From positions 62,001 to 126,000 of the forward strand of contig NZ_JAAGOA010000012.1 in assembly GCF_010550675.1 (NCBI RefSeq): a DNA stretch of 64,000 nucleotides. Direction: 5' to 3'. The stretch is from Phytoactinopolyspora halotolerans (GTDB lineage: Bacteria > Actinomycetota > Actinomycetes > Jiangellales > Jiangellaceae). A model generated the notes under the pieces. It had not been told where the DNA came from and made no database searches. It saw only the letters and a list, made by a program, of their open reading frames with translations. A program made the translations under genes and the position numbers. Positions 31,996 to 41,828 of this stretch are shown piece after piece. How positions within the stretch are numbered: the first letter of the stretch is position 1; every line of letters starts with the position of its first letter.

Positions 31996-33156
31996 ATGCC
32001 CGAGACCATGGAGCCATATCGGATCGAGATCTCCGACGAGGATCTGCGGGACCTGCACGAGCGCCTGCACCGGACCCGCTGGCCGGAGCGGGAGACCGTC
32101 GACGACTGGTCTCAGGGCGTGCCGCTGGCGTACCTGCAGGAGCTCTGCGGCTACTGGGCCGGCGGGTACGACTGGCGCGCAACCGAGCGCCGGCTGAACG
32201 CGCTGCCCCAGTTCCGCACCGAGATCGACGGGGTCGGTATCCACGTCGTGCACGTCCGTTCGCCACATTCCCATGCGCTCCCGCTGCTGCTCACCAATGG
32301 CTGGCCGGGCTCGATCGTGGAGTACCTTAAGGTGATCGGGCCGCTGACCGATCCGGCTGCACATGGCGGCGACGCGGCGGATGCCTTCCACGTGGTCTGT
32401 CCGACGCTGCCGGGCTACGGGTTCAGCGACAAGCCGGCGGGGCCGGGGTGGGGCGTCGACCGGATCGCCGGCGCCTGGGCCGAGCTGATGTCCCGCCTTG
32501 GTTACGACCGCTACGCGGCCGCCGGCAGCGATTGGGGGACCAGCGTCACGACCCGGTTGGGCCTGCGGGCGCCGGAGTCCGTCGTCGGGATCCATCTCAT
32601 GCCGCCCCTCGCCCCGCCCGACCCGGCGACGTTCGGTAACCTCACCGACTCCGAGCGGGCTGCGCTCGAATCGCTGCGGGAAGCCGACGAGTGGGGATCC
32701 GGATACTCCATGCAGCAGTCGACCCGTCCGCAGACCGTGGGTTACGGCCTGGTGGACTCCCCCGTCGCCCTCTGCGCGTGGATCGTGGAGAAGTTCTGGG
32801 CATGGACCGACTGGGACACTCATCTGGACGAGATCGTCACGCGTGACGAGTTGCTCGCCAACGTGACGCTGTACTGGCTGAGCCGTACCGGCGCGTCGTC
32901 AGCACGGCTGTACTGGGAGAGCATCCGGCAGGTCAACGAGTGGATCGCCGGTTCGGCCGGAGAACCCGTCACCGTTCCGACCGGCTGCACGATCTTCCCG
33001 AAGGAGCTGCAACGCCCGTCCCGCCGCTGGGCGGAGAAGAGGTTCCCGAACATCCTTCACTGGGGTGAGACTGCCCGTGGCGGCCACTTCGCCGCGCTCG
33101 AGCAGCCCGAACTCTTTGTGGACGAGCTCCGGTCCTTCTTCCGCCTGGTGCGCTGA
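31996..33156 (+). CDS. Epoxide hydrolase (alpha/beta-hydrolase, EHN type)
   Basis: 386 residues. It has an N-terminal EHN lid/anchor segment (PYRIEISDEDLRDLHERLHRTRWP), oxyanion-hole motif NGWPGS (101-106, the HGxP equivalent), nucleophile Asp179 in AGSDWGTSV, and the catalytic His in RGGHFAALEQPEL near the C-terminus. It opens epoxide rings by forming a covalent ester with the Asp. A GAGGA lies very close to the ATG. It converges on the CDF exporter gene. Confidence 0.9.
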   Translation: MPETMEPYRIEISDEDLRDLHERLHRTRWPERETVDDWSQGVPLAYLQELCGYWAGGYDWRATERRLNALPQFRTEIDGVGIHVVHVRSPHSHALPLLLTNGWPGSIVEYLKVIGPLTDPAAHGGDAADAFHVVCPTLPGYGFSDKPAGPGWGVDRIAGAWAELMSRLGYDRYAAAGSDWGTSVTTRLGLRAPESVVGIHLMPPLAPPDPATFGNLTDSERAALESLREADEWGSGYSMQQSTRPQTVGYGLVDSPVALCAWIVEKFWAWTDWDTHLDEIVTRDELLANVTLYWLSRTGASSARLYWESIRQVNEWIAGSAGEPVTVPTGCTIFPKELQRPSRRWAEKRFPNILHWGETARGGHFAALEQPELFVDELRSFFRLVR

Positions 33157-33164
33157 TTTCACGC

Positions 33165-33234
33165 GCATGGTGCGCTCAATCCACGCTGATCCGGCCGGGA
33201 ACACGCTTGCCAACGGGGCCTCAGCGCACCATGC
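33165..33234. repeat. 12-bp inverted repeat between convergent genes
   Basis: GCATGGTGCGCT (33165-33176) recurs as its exact complement at 33223-33234 with a 46-nt loop, filling the gap between the epoxide hydrolase and CDF genes. It could terminate transcription or form a cruciform, but the long loop and absence of a T-run make a terminator call weak. Confidence 0.4.
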
Positions 33235-33247
33235 CGACGCCCGCGTC

Positions 33248-34300
33248 TCAATTGGGGTGGACGTGGACGACAACGTGGTCGAGGTGGCGGACGCCGTGGC
33301 GTAGCTCCTCGTTCACCCGCCGCGCGATCAGATGGCCGTCGGCGACCGTGGCGGCCGCGTCGACCGTGATGGTGATGTCGCCCTCGAGCCGATGCCCAGC
33401 CCACCTGGCGCGCACCCGGCCGACGTCGCGCACTCCGTCGACACCACCTGCGACGGACTCGATGCGCTCCACGGTCCCGTCGTCGACGCCGTCCATCAAC
33501 CGGCGGAAGATCGTCCGGCAGGAGTTGACGAGGATCCACACGACCGCCACCGCGACCAGCAACCCGGCCGCCGCGTCGGCCCGCGGGAATCCCAGCCAGA
33601 CGCCGATGACGGCTGCGACGACCACCAGCGACGTCAGCCCGTCGGCACGCGCGTGGTTCCCCTCGGCGATCAGCGCCGCCGAGCCGATGCGCCTGCCCAC
33701 CCGGATCCGGTAGATAGCCACAAGCTCGTTGCCGGCCGCGCCGATCAGACCTGCCGCGAACACCCACCCGAGGTTGGTCAGCTGGCGCGGTTCGATCAGT
33801 GCGGTCACCGCCTCGACGATGATCCACACCGCGGATGCGGCGACGACGACGGCGATCAGCACGCCGGCGACGTCCTCCGCCCGGCGGAAACCGTAGGGGT
33901 AGCGCCGCGTGGGTGGGCGCCTGCCGAGCCGGAACGCGATCAGCAGCGGGATGGTGGTGACCGCATGGCCGAGGTTGTGAATGGTGTCCGCGAACAGGCT
34001 GATCGATCCGCTGATCGCAACGATCGCCAACTGCAGCCCCGCGGTGGCCATCATGCCGGCAAGGCCGATCCACGCCGCCCTGATTCCCGCCTCACGCGCC
34101 TCTTCAGCGGTCTCGATCGAGTCGGTCACGTCATGCGCGTGCGGCTTCAAGGCGTGAACGAGCTTCGCCCACCGCCCCGCATGCGGGTGGTCATGCCCAT
34201 GTCCATGCCCGTGTCCATGCCCGTGTCCGTGGCCGTGTTGGTGTCCGTGGCCGTGTCCGCGTTCAGACCGGTCGTCGCGGGACCTCGCGTCGTTCTTCAT
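33248..34300 (-). CDS. Cation diffusion facilitator (zinc/cobalt exporter)
   Basis: 350 residues. The N-terminus is a histidine-glycine tract (about residues 15-40, alternating HG) that would bind metal. Six membrane helices follow, with site residues in SLFADTIHNLGH (TM2) and NHARADGLTS (TM5, HxxxD). A C-terminal ferredoxin-like domain ends the protein (EGDITITVDAAATVADGHLIARRVNEEL). It exports Zn2+ or a related divalent ion in exchange for protons. Divergent from an ArsR-family repressor with a perfect operator between them. Confidence 0.92.
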   Translation of the reverse strand: MKNDARSRDDRSERGHGHGHQHGHGHGHGHGHGHGHDHPHAGRWAKLVHALKPHAHDVTDSIETAEEAREAGIRAAWIGLAGMMATAGLQLAIVAISGSISLFADTIHNLGHAVTTIPLLIAFRLGRRPPTRRYPYGFRRAEDVAGVLIAVVVAASAVWIIVEAVTALIEPRQLTNLGWVFAAGLIGAAGNELVAIYRIRVGRRIGSAALIAEGNHARADGLTSLVVVAAVIGVWLGFPRADAAAGLLVAVAVVWILVNSCRTIFRRLMDGVDDGTVERIESVAGGVDGVRDVGRVRARWAGHRLEGDITITVDAAATVADGHLIARRVNEELRHGVRHLDHVVVHVHPN

Positions 34301-34312
34301 GACTTCAATATA

Positions 34313-34342
34313 TACGTATCTGCGTGTCTACGAAGATACGTA
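34313..34342. promoter_or_regulatory. ArsR/SmtB-type operator
   Basis: TACGTATCT (34313-34321) and its exact complement AGATACGTA (34334-34342) are separated by 12 nt. They lie in the 65-bp gap between the CDF and ArsR start codons, overlapping both promoters. The AT-rich dyad matches the style of SmtB/CzrA metal-repressor sites. Confidence 0.65.
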
Positions 34343-34365
34343 CCTGGACATAGTAGGCTGGAGGC

Positions 34366-34731
34366 ATGCACCAGAGCATCGCGGACTTTCAGATGCCGAC
34401 GGCCGACCAGGTCGACGGCGCGGCCCGCGCGCTACGGATGCTCGCGGACCCCACGCGCATCAAGATCATGTGGGCGCTACTGCAGGGCGAATCGTCCGTG
34501 AACTGTCTCGCCGAGTTGGTCGAGTCGGCGCCGAGCACGGTCAGTCAACATCTCGCCAAGCTCCGGCTCGCCGGGTTGGTGGAGAGCCGCCGGGACGGCA
34601 CGTTCATCTACTACCACGCGGCCGACACGCACGTCCGCCAGCTTCTCGAGCAGGCGCTCTTCCACGCCGATCACGCCAAGGGCGAGCACCCGCAGGAGCA
34701 CGACCCGCACCACGTCCACACCCTCGGCTGA
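34366..34731 (+). CDS. ArsR/SmtB-family metal-sensing repressor
   Basis: 121 residues. The winged helix runs RALRMLADPTRIKIMWALLQGESSVNCLAELVESAPSTVSQHLAKLRLAGLVESRRDGTFIYYH. The C-terminus is histidine-rich (HADHAKGEHPQEHDPHHVHTLG), and ADTHVRQLLEQALFHADH supplies the alpha5-type ligands (D, H ... H, H) used for Zn/Co/Ni sensing in CzrA/NmtR relatives. TGGAGGC precedes the ATG. It should release the operator when metal is in excess, inducing the divergent exporter. Confidence 0.9.
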   Translation: MHQSIADFQMPTADQVDGAARALRMLADPTRIKIMWALLQGESSVNCLAELVESAPSTVSQHLAKLRLAGLVESRRDGTFIYYHAADTHVRQLLEQALFHADHAKGEHPQEHDPHHVHTLG

Positions 34732-34761
34732 GCACCTGCGAGGCCTGGCTGCGGCTGCCGA

Positions 34762-35790
34762 CTACCGGCCCGGCGCGGGCGCGGTCGACTCACCTGGCTC
34801 CAGCACGCAGGGCAGCAGCCGCGGCTCAGGCATCGGCTCGCCCTCCAGCTGCCCGATCAGCAGGTCGACTCCCAGGGTGCCCAGCTCCTCCCCTGGTGAA
34901 CGCATGATGCTGAGCACGGGATCGGCCATCGCACCCATATCGCGTGTGGTCACGATCGACAGCAGCGACATGTCGTCCGGGACGCGCACACCGGATCGGA
35001 TCGCCCCCGAGAGCACACCCGACGCGGCGTGTTCGTTCATGATCATGATCGCCGTCGTGCCTGGGTGCCGGGCCAGAATCTCCCGGGCAGTCTCGCGCCC
35101 GGCCGCGGCGTGCTGTTCGCACTCCACCATCAGCGCCTCGAGGCCCCGCTCGGCACAGCCCCGCTCGAACGCCCGCTCAGCCCGCACCTTTGGGCCGTAG
35201 AGCCGGAACGTCGCACGGGGTTCGCCCTCGGTGACGAACGCGACCTCGCGATGGCCCAGCTGGTGCAGGTACGTCAGCGCGTCCTCGACCGTGACATCGA
35301 AGTCGATGTCGACATGCGGCAATCCCGCGGGGTTCTCCGTGCGGCCGATCATGGCGAACGGCAGCCGACTCGCCACCAGCGCGTCCACGCGGGCGTCCCG
35401 GAGCAACACCTCCATCAGCACCACGCCGTCCACCAGGCCCTGCCCGACCAGGTCGCTCAACTCCGCCGCATCGTTGCCCACCGGCCACACCACCAGGTGG
35501 TACCCGCGCTCCGCCGCTCGCCTGGCGGCGCTGGTCACAAAGCCCATGCCTGCGGCACCCAACCGGTGCTCCAAGGCGGGGTACGCCATCGCCAGGATGC
35601 GGGTCCGCCTGCTGGCGAGCGCCCGTGCGACGACGTTGCGCTGGAACCCGAGCTCGGCCATCGCCGCCTCGATCCGCTCGCGCGTCGCCGCGGAAACCGG
35701 CTTGGTGTTGTTCACCACGAACGAAACGGTCGCGATCGACACCCCGGCGCGCTCGGCCACATCCCGCATCGTCGCCATCGCTCGACTCAC
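34762..35790 (-). CDS. LacI-family transcriptional regulator
   Basis: 342 residues from the GTG at 35790 (ATG codons at 35778 and 35769 are alternatives; the last begins MRDVAERAG directly). The HTH MRDVAERAGVSIATVSFVVNN and hinge helix RNVVARALASRR are followed by a periplasmic-binding-type effector domain (DGVVLMEVLL, TAIMIMNEHAASGVLSGA). It is divergent from the ThuA gene, and two LacI-like half-palindromes flank the promoter there. The effector is presumably a sugar. Confidence 0.9.
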   Translation of the reverse strand: MSRAMATMRDVAERAGVSIATVSFVVNNTKPVSAATRERIEAAMAELGFQRNVVARALASRRTRILAMAYPALEHRLGAAGMGFVTSAARRAAERGYHLVVWPVGNDAAELSDLVGQGLVDGVVLMEVLLRDARVDALVASRLPFAMIGRTENPAGLPHVDIDFDVTVEDALTYLHQLGHREVAFVTEGEPRATFRLYGPKVRAERAFERGCAERGLEALMVECEQHAAAGRETAREILARHPGTTAIMIMNEHAASGVLSGAIRSGVRVPDDMSLLSIVTTRDMGAMADPVLSIMRSPGEELGTLGVDLLIGQLEGEPMPEPRLLPCVLEPGESTAPAPGR

Positions 35791-35954
35791 GATCCCTTCA
35801 TCCAGCCGTCACGCTGGGCCCCGCCGTCGCCGAACGGCCGATACCCACTTAAAGAAGCATGCATTGAGGTCGTGATCATAACCACGTTGTCGTTCGCTTC
35901 CGGCGCTCAACCTGCGTCTCCTCCGGACACGTCAGTGTGTGCACGTAGGCTAGC

Positions 35955-36034
35955 GGTTAAGCGGTTTGCTACCCACCCTTGACATCGTCCGATGTGGCAG
36001 CCAAGAATCGCAACCGTTGGTTAAACGCTTTGAC
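35955..36034 (+). promoter_or_regulatory. Promoter of the ThuA gene flanked by two LacI-type operators
   Basis: A consensus -35 TTGACA (35979-35984) is followed 18 bp later by AAGAAT (36003-36008). A ggttaagcggtttgc site (35955-35969) lies upstream and a ggttaaacgctttgac site (36019-36034) downstream. Both share the TTAARCGSTTT core expected for LacI-family proteins. Two sites 64 bp apart would allow looping repression. Confidence 0.55.
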
Positions 36035-36082
36035 ACATTGCCCTTCCCGGATCGCACCGCACCAGAAAGAAACGGATCACCG

Positions 36083-36892
36083 ATGACACACGCGACGCAG
36101 CCACACCTGATCGGGGCCGACACCATCCGAGTCGTCGTCTGGGGCGAGAACCGGCACGAGCAGCTCGAGCCGGAGGTCGCCGAGATCTACCCGCAGGGCA
36201 TGCACACCACCATCAAGGAGGGCATCGAGGAGAACCTGAAGGATCACGCCTCAGTCACCACGGTCACCCTCGACGATCCCGAGCACGGGCTCACCGAGGA
36301 ACTGCTGGGCAACACCGACGTGCTCGTGTGGTGGGGACACGCCGCGCACGAGGAGGTCACGGACCACGTGGTCGAGCGGGTGCACCAGCACGTTCTGTCC
36401 GGCATGGGCCTGGTGGTCCTCCACTCCGGCCACTGGTCGAAGATCTTCCGCAAACTGATGGGCACCAGCTGCACTCTGCGTTGGCGCAGCGAGAACGACC
36501 GCGAGCTGATCTGGACCGTGAACCCGACACACCCGATCGCGCAAGGCGTGCCGCACCCGATGATCGTCGAGGCACAGGAGATGTACGGTGAGCACTTCGA
36601 CATCCCCACGCCGGACGAACTCATCTTCATCAGCTCCTTCAGCGGCGGCGAGGTGTTCCGCAGCGGGTGCACGTTCCGGCGCGGCCACGGCAAGATCTTC
36701 TACTTCTCCCCCGGCGATCAGGAGTATCCCGTCTATCACCACAGCGACATCCGGCGCGTCATCGCCAACGGGGTGCAGTGGGCCCGGTCGGATCTGCCCA
36801 CGCGGGCGGCTCCCACCCTGCTCCGGTACGAGACCGGCGAGTTCTTCAACGGTCACGACTACGACGGGCCGCTGAAGACCTCCGGGCAATGA
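36083..36892 (+). CDS. ThuA-like domain protein (sugar utilisation)
   Basis: 269 residues of ThuA fold (class I glutamine-amidotransferase-like): [26 protein letters not shown] at the start, [33 protein letters not shown], and [35 protein letters not shown]. ThuA proteins act in trehalose and related disaccharide catabolism; the exact reaction is debated. The upstream open frame is longer, but the ATG at 36083 fits the family start. A Gfo/Idh/MocA oxidoreductase follows after 238 bp in which I see no gene; the pair is a common catabolic combination. Confidence 0.87.
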   Translation: MTHATQPHLIGADTIRVVVWGENRHEQLEPEVAEIYPQGMHTTIKEGIEENLKDHASVTTVTLDDPEHGLTEELLGNTDVLVWWGHAAHEEVTDHVVERVHQHVLSGMGLVVLHSGHWSKIFRKLMGTSCTLRWRSENDRELIWTVNPTHPIAQGVPHPMIVEAQEMYGEHFDIPTPDELIFISSFSGGEVFRSGCTFRRGHGKIFYFSPGDQEYPVYHHSDIRRVIANGVQWARSDLPTRAAPTLLRYETGEFFNGHDYDGPLKTSGQ

Positions 36893-37130
36893 CCCTGCCG
36901 GGGCACTGCCCATGGCGCCGCCGAAACTCGACGGCCGGTGAAACGTTGAGTTCTGTGGCGTGGACAGGTCACAATGTCGAGCACGACGACGTCCCATACG
37001 TCTTTCCCGTGCATTGTCCGTCCAGGGCTCGGCCGTTCGCGCTGAGAAGCGGCCGCACCATGTCGTCTGATCGCGCCGGAACCGGCGTCCTGACCTGCCT
37101 CAACCCGTTTCGAGCACGAGAGGGCCGCAC

Positions 37131-38294
37131 ATGACCGTTACACCGCTGCATCGGCCGGTACGACTGATCCAGGTGGGCGCCGGCGCGATGGGGCAGGCCT
37201 GGCTGCGGACCGTGCTCGCCTCCGACGACGCCCAGCTGGTGGGCCTGGTCGACCTCGACCAGGACGCGGCCCGGCGAGGCGCCGAGGCGGCCGGCCTACC
37301 GGATCTGCCGATCGGCACATCGGTCACGCAGCTCGCCCGCGAGGTCGACGCCGACGCGGTGCTCAACGTCACCGTTCCGGTGGCGCACCACCCGGTGAGC
37401 CTGGAGGCGATGTTCGCCGGTTTCCCGGTGCTGTGCGAGAAGCCGGTGGCGCCCACCGTGGCCCAGGCGCTGTCGATGGTGGCCGCGTCAGAGGTCACCG
37501 GCCAGCTGCTGATGATCAGCCAGTCCCGCCGCTACTTCCGCTCGCTCCGCCGATTCCGGCGGCTGGTGCGGGAACTGGGTGAGATCGGCACGATCGGCTG
37601 CGAGTTCTTCAAGGCCCCGCATTTCGGCGGGTTCCGCGAGCAGATGGACCATCCACTGCTGGTGGACATGGCCATTCACCACTTCGACGCCGCCCGCTAC
37701 CTGATCGGCGCCGAGCCCGTCTCCGTGTACTGCGACGCCTACAACCCGGGCTGGAGCTGGTACGCCGGCGACGCGGCGGCGGTGGCGACATTCGAGTTCA
37801 CCGACGGAGCCCGGTTCGTCTACAACGGCAGCTGGTGTGCGCCCGGAGCGGAGACGTCGTGGAACGGGCGCTGGCGAGTCAGCTCGGAACGCGGGACGGC
37901 GATGTGGGACGGCGACCATGACCCCACCACTGACGTGCCAGACAACGGCGACGCCATTGGAGATGTCGACGTCGCCGCGCAGCCCGACGCCGCGCAGGCC
38001 GACGACGACATGCAGCGTGACAACGAGCCGGAGGAGATCGCTGGATCGCTGGCCGAGTTCATCCACGTCCTGCGAACCGGGGCCACGCCCTCCGGCGAGG
38101 TACACGGAAACGTGCTCAGCCTCAGCATGGTGGAGGCAGCCGTCCAGTCCGCCTCCACCCGGCAACGCATCGCGCTCTCCGACGTGCTCGCTGCCTCTCA
38201 CACCGAGGCCATCCAGGCGGAGCAGCGTGACGACGTCCGGGCCACCCTGGAGAAATGGAAGGACGTCCGGGAGACCGTGGGCCTCGTCTTCTAA
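37131..38294 (+). CDS. Gfo/Idh/MocA-family oxidoreductase
   Basis: 387 residues. It has a Rossmann motif VGAGAMG (about 16-22), LVDLDQDAARRGAEAAG, the EKPVAPT motif that carries the cofactor-side lysine, and a C-terminal alpha/beta domain with HPLLVDMAIHHFDAARYLIG containing the catalytic His region. It likely oxidises a sugar or inositol derivative with NAD(P), working with the ThuA protein upstream. It overlaps the convergent small membrane protein gene by 4 bp. Confidence 0.88.
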   Translation: MTVTPLHRPVRLIQVGAGAMGQAWLRTVLASDDAQLVGLVDLDQDAARRGAEAAGLPDLPIGTSVTQLAREVDADAVLNVTVPVAHHPVSLEAMFAGFPVLCEKPVAPTVAQALSMVAASEVTGQLLMISQSRRYFRSLRRFRRLVRELGEIGTIGCEFFKAPHFGGFREQMDHPLLVDMAIHHFDAARYLIGAEPVSVYCDAYNPGWSWYAGDAAAVATFEFTDGARFVYNGSWCAPGAETSWNGRWRVSSERGTAMWDGDHDPTTDVPDNGDAIGDVDVAAQPDAAQADDDMQRDNEPEEIAGSLAEFIHVLRTGATPSGEVHGNVLSLSMVEAAVQSASTRQRIALSDVLAASHTEAIQAEQRDDVRATLEKWKDVRETVGLVF

Positions 38295-38515
38295 CGCTCC
38301 TGGCCGCGCTCGGGGCGGACCTTGGCTGCCCGCCGCCGGAGATTCGCTCTCTCGAGCGCGTAGTAGATCGCGTCATACACCGCGATCCCGATGCTGAACA
38401 GGCCCAGGATGCCGGCGATCACCGCGACCGGCGCAACACTCAGCACGATGCCGATGACCGATACCGCGATGAGCCCTAGGCCGACCCAGGAGCTCCACCG
38501 GCCGACGCTGCTCAA
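38291..38515 (-). CDS. Small two-span membrane protein
   Basis: 74 residues. Two hydrophobic segments (about 10-30 and 32-50) are followed by a basic tail (ERANLRRRAAKVRPERGQER). The TTG start (38515) has AGGGGGT six bases upstream, which decides it. No family recognised. It lies just downstream of the glycyl-tRNA synthetase gene on the same strand (45 bp), so it may be co-transcribed. Confidence 0.6.
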   Translation of the reverse strand: MSSVGRWSSWVGLGLIAVSVIGIVLSVAPVAVIAGILGLFSIGIAVYDAIYYALERANLRRRAAKVRPERGQER

Positions 38516-38560
38516 TTCCGACCCCCTGCTCTGGCCTTTGCTGGATCCGCGTTTCGCCGC

Positions 38561-41500
38561 TTACTGGCCTAGCGCCGTATCCAGCGCAGCCCAGTCGATG
38601 GTCTGCGGGCTGCGCGCCAGGATCGTCGCCAGCAGACCCAGCCGGGCCGCGCGCACCTCTGGGTCCTCGGCCATGACGAGGATCTCGTCGAAGAACGCGT
38701 TCACCGGATCGACGATCATCGCGCCCGCATCGGCGAACGCACTCACCGAACCCTTCGACCAGTCGCCCAGGGCGTGCACCGCCTCGGCCAGCCGCGTCTC
38801 GGCCGGCTCGGACAGGCGGGCCGGGTCGAACTCCGCGGCGGTGCCGTCCGGGACGATCCTCGCGATCCGCTGCAATGCGGTCACCAGCTCGCGGAACTTG
38901 CCGTCGTCGGCCCGCTCGCGCAGCACTCGCAGCTCGTCCGCGGCCCGGCCCGGCGCGGAGGCCCCAGGCAGCACTGCCTCGACGAAGTCCACCGGCACGC
39001 CTTCATCCCGCAACTGCTGGGAGAACCGGGCCACGATGAACTCGCGGGCCGAGGCCACGGCGTCGTCGGAGACCTCGACACCCTGCGCGCGCAGCCGCTC
39101 GGCCGCCACCGACAACCCGCGTTCGACGGTCACCACCGCCAGTTCCGGTCGGTCCCGCAGGATCCGGACGATACCGAGCGACGCCCGTCGCAGACCGAAC
39201 GGGTCCGAGCTGCCGGTCGGCTTCGCGCCGAGCGCGAACATGGCGGTGACCAGATCGAACCGGTCGGCCAGCGCGAGCAGCGCGCCAGGCAGCGTCTGCG
39301 GCAGCGCATCAGCGGTGTGGCGGGGCAGCTCCATCTCGAACAGCGCCTGCGCCACACCTTCGCTCTCCCCGGCCCGCCGTGCGTACTCGCGTGCCATCAC
39401 CCCGGCCAGGCTGGACAGCTCGACCACCATCTGGGAGGCCAGGTCGAACTTCGCCAGTGCCGCGGCCCGGGTCAGCGTCGTCGCGTCGTCGTCGCTCACC
39501 GCTCCGTCGCCGCTGAGCGCGACGTCACCGCTGAGCACCGTGGCGACCGCGCCGATCCGGTCCGCCCGCTCGGCCATCGAGCCGATCCGCTCTTCGAAGG
39601 TCAGCTGGGTCAGCCGGGACCGGAACGTCTCCGGTGCCACCTGCAGGTCGGCGCGCCAGAAGAAGGCCGCGTCCTCGTAGCGGGCACGCAGCACCCCCTC
39701 GTTGCCGGCCCGGACCACGGCCGCATCGCATGCGCCGTTGGCCACCGCGACGAAGTTCGGCACCAGCGCCCCCGTGCTGCCCCGCACCGGAAGGTACCGC
39801 TGGTGCTTGCGCATCACAGTGGTGAGGATCTGCTCCGGCAGCTCCAGGTACTTCGGGTCGAAATTGCCTAGGAGCGAGTTGGGCTGTTCCACCAGGTTGG
39901 TGATCTCGTCGATCAGGCCGGCCTCGCCCTCGATGTCGACCTCACCGCCGACGCGTTCGGCCAGCGCCCGGGCGTCGTCGACGATCTCGGTGCGCCGCTG
40001 GACGGCGTCGGCGATGATGCCGTGCCCGGCCAGGAAGTCCAGGTAGCCGGCGGCCGACGGCACGTTCACCACCGGCTCGTCCGCGGTCCGATGCACCCGG
40101 GTGGTGCGACCGCTGGTCAGGCCGGACACGCGCACCGGCACCACGGCTTCACCGAGCAGCGCGGTCAGCCAGCGGATCGGCCGGGTGAACGACAGGGACG
40201 GGTCGCTCCAGCGCATGTTCTTGTCCGAACGCAGCCCGGAGACCACCTCGGACAACAGCGTCGACAGCACGTCCGGCGCCGTTCGCCCGGTGTCGGTGAC
40301 CGTCACCACCACGTGTTCGTTCCCACCGAACTCCGCCGTGGACACCTGGTCGATCTCCACGCCCTGGCCTCGGGCGAATCCCTGCAGCGCCTTGGTGGGC
40401 CGGCCCTCGTCGTCATAGGCGGCGCTCACCCGCGGGCCTTTGACGGTGCGACGGGCGTCCGGTTCGCGCGGCTCGACGTCCGCGACGGTGACGACGATCC
40501 GGCGCGGCGTGCCGTAGACGGCGATCTCACCGTGGTCCAGCCGGGTGGCGGCGAGCTTCTCGGTGACCGACGCACGGACCGCCTCGACCGTCTTGGTCAC
40601 CTCGGCCGGCGGCATCTCCTCGGTCCCGATCTCGAACAGCAGCGGCGCGGACCCTTCGGGCGCCGGCGGCGGCGCGTCGGACACTTCGGGCAGCAGCAGC
40701 GGCTCCGCGGGCGCCGACGGCGCACCCGTGCCGAGCGGGTGTCCCAACTCCTCGCGTCGCGCCATCCACAGCGCCGCGACCTCGCGGGCCAGGCCGCGCA
40801 TCTTGGCGAACGCCTGCGCGCGCTCGGTGGTACTGATGGCGCCACGTGCGTCCAGCACGTTGAACACGTGCGAGCACTTCAGCACGTAGGTATGCGCGGG
40901 CACCGGCAGCCGCAACTCGATCAGCCGCTGCGCCTCGGTCGCGTAGGTGTCGAACAGCGCACGGTTGGCGTCGACGTCGGCGTCGTCCAGGTAGTACCGG
41001 GACATCTCGTATTCGGACTGGCCGAAGACCTCGCCGTAGGAGACGCCCGGCGCGTAGGCGATGTCCTTGAAGTGGGTGACGCCCTGCAACGCCATCAGGA
41101 TGCGCTCGATGCCGTAGGTGATCTCCACCGAGACCGGGTCCAGGCTGATCCCGCCGGCCTGCTGGAAATAGGTGAACTGGGTGATCTCCAGACCGTCCAG
41201 CCAGACCTCCCAGCCCAGCCCCCACGCGCCCAGCGCGGGCGATGCCCAGTTGTCCTCGACGAACCGGATATCGTGTGCGTGCACGTCGATACCCAGCGCC
41301 TCCAGGCTGGACAGGTAGATCTCCTGCGGGTTACCCGGGTCGGGTTTGAGGATGACCTGGAACTGCGTGTGCGTCTGCAGCCGGTTCGGGTTCTCCCCGT
41401 ACCGGGCGTCGTCCGGACGGACACTCGGCTCGACGTAAGCGACCCTCCAGGGCTCAGGCCCCAGGACACGGAGAATCGTGGCCGGGTTCATCGTCCCGGC

Positions 41501-41593
41501 GCCGACTTCGGTGTTGAACGGCTGCGCGATCATGCAGCCCCGGTCGGTCCAGTATTTCGTCAGCGCCAGCAGCGCGTCCTGCATCGTCACCAC
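38561..41593 (-). CDS. glyQS: Glycine--tRNA ligase, fused alpha and beta subunits
   Basis: 1010 residues. The first ~290 are the complete alpha subunit ([71 protein letters not shown]). A short Pro/Ala linker (about 300-320) joins the beta subunit ([15 protein letters not shown] ... [19 protein letters not shown] ... [14 protein letters not shown] and an anticodon-binding C-terminus). It charges tRNA-Gly. Most actinobacteria use the unrelated single-chain alpha2 enzyme, so this type is notable. The start may be the GTG at 41593, with a TAGGCT -10 box (41607-41602) eight bases upstream and no leader. Confidence 0.92.
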   Translation of the reverse strand: MVTMQDALLALTKYWTDRGCMIAQPFNTEVGAGTMNPATILRVLGPEPWRVAYVEPSVRPDDARYGENPNRLQTHTQFQVILKPDPGNPQEIYLSSLEALGIDVHAHDIRFVEDNWASPALGAWGLGWEVWLDGLEITQFTYFQQAGGISLDPVSVEITYGIERILMALQGVTHFKDIAYAPGVSYGEVFGQSEYEMSRYYLDDADVDANRALFDTYATEAQRLIELRLPVPAHTYVLKCSHVFNVLDARGAISTTERAQAFAKMRGLAREVAALWMARREELGHPLGTGAPSAPAEPLLLPEVSDAPPPAPEGSAPLLFEIGTEEMPPAEVTKTVEAVRASVTEKLAATRLDHGEIAVYGTPRRIVVTVADVEPREPDARRTVKGPRVSAAYDDEGRPTKALQGFARGQGVEIDQVSTAEFGGNEHVVVTVTDTGRTAPDVLSTLLSEVVSGLRSDKNMRWSDPSLSFTRPIRWLTALLGEAVVPVRVSGLTSGRTTRVHRTADEPVVNVPSAAGYLDFLAGHGIIADAVQRRTEIVDDARALAERVGGEVDIEGEAGLIDEITNLVEQPNSLLGNFDPKYLELPEQILTTVMRKHQRYLPVRGSTGALVPNFVAVANGACDAAVVRAGNEGVLRARYEDAAFFWRADLQVAPETFRSRLTQLTFEERIGSMAERADRIGAVATVLSGDVALSGDGAVSDDDATTLTRAAALAKFDLASQMVVELSSLAGVMAREYARRAGESEGVAQALFEMELPRHTADALPQTLPGALLALADRFDLVTAMFALGAKPTGSSDPFGLRRASLGIVRILRDRPELAVVTVERGLSVAAERLRAQGVEVSDDAVASAREFIVARFSQQLRDEGVPVDFVEAVLPGASAPGRAADELRVLRERADDGKFRELVTALQRIARIVPDGTAAEFDPARLSEPAETRLAEAVHALGDWSKGSVSAFADAGAMIVDPVNAFFDEILVMAEDPEVRAARLGLLATILARSPQTIDWAALDTALGQ

Positions 41594-41828
41594 AGCGGCT
41601 TAGCCTATTGCCGATCGCCACCTCAACACGAATCGAATAGACAGATCGGTCGGCGCCCGTCCGCAATCCGGACGTAACACCGGCGCGTCGGCCGTGCGGC
41701 CAGTGCCACGGCGGGCGCACATCGGGTGCCGCGGCAGCCGTCGTGGCGGGTAGTTGCGTTCTTGCCCGTTCTGGGCGGCCGGAGCGCAACTCTGGGCCAC
41801 GACCCTTCGGCGCCGCGAGCAGACCGCC

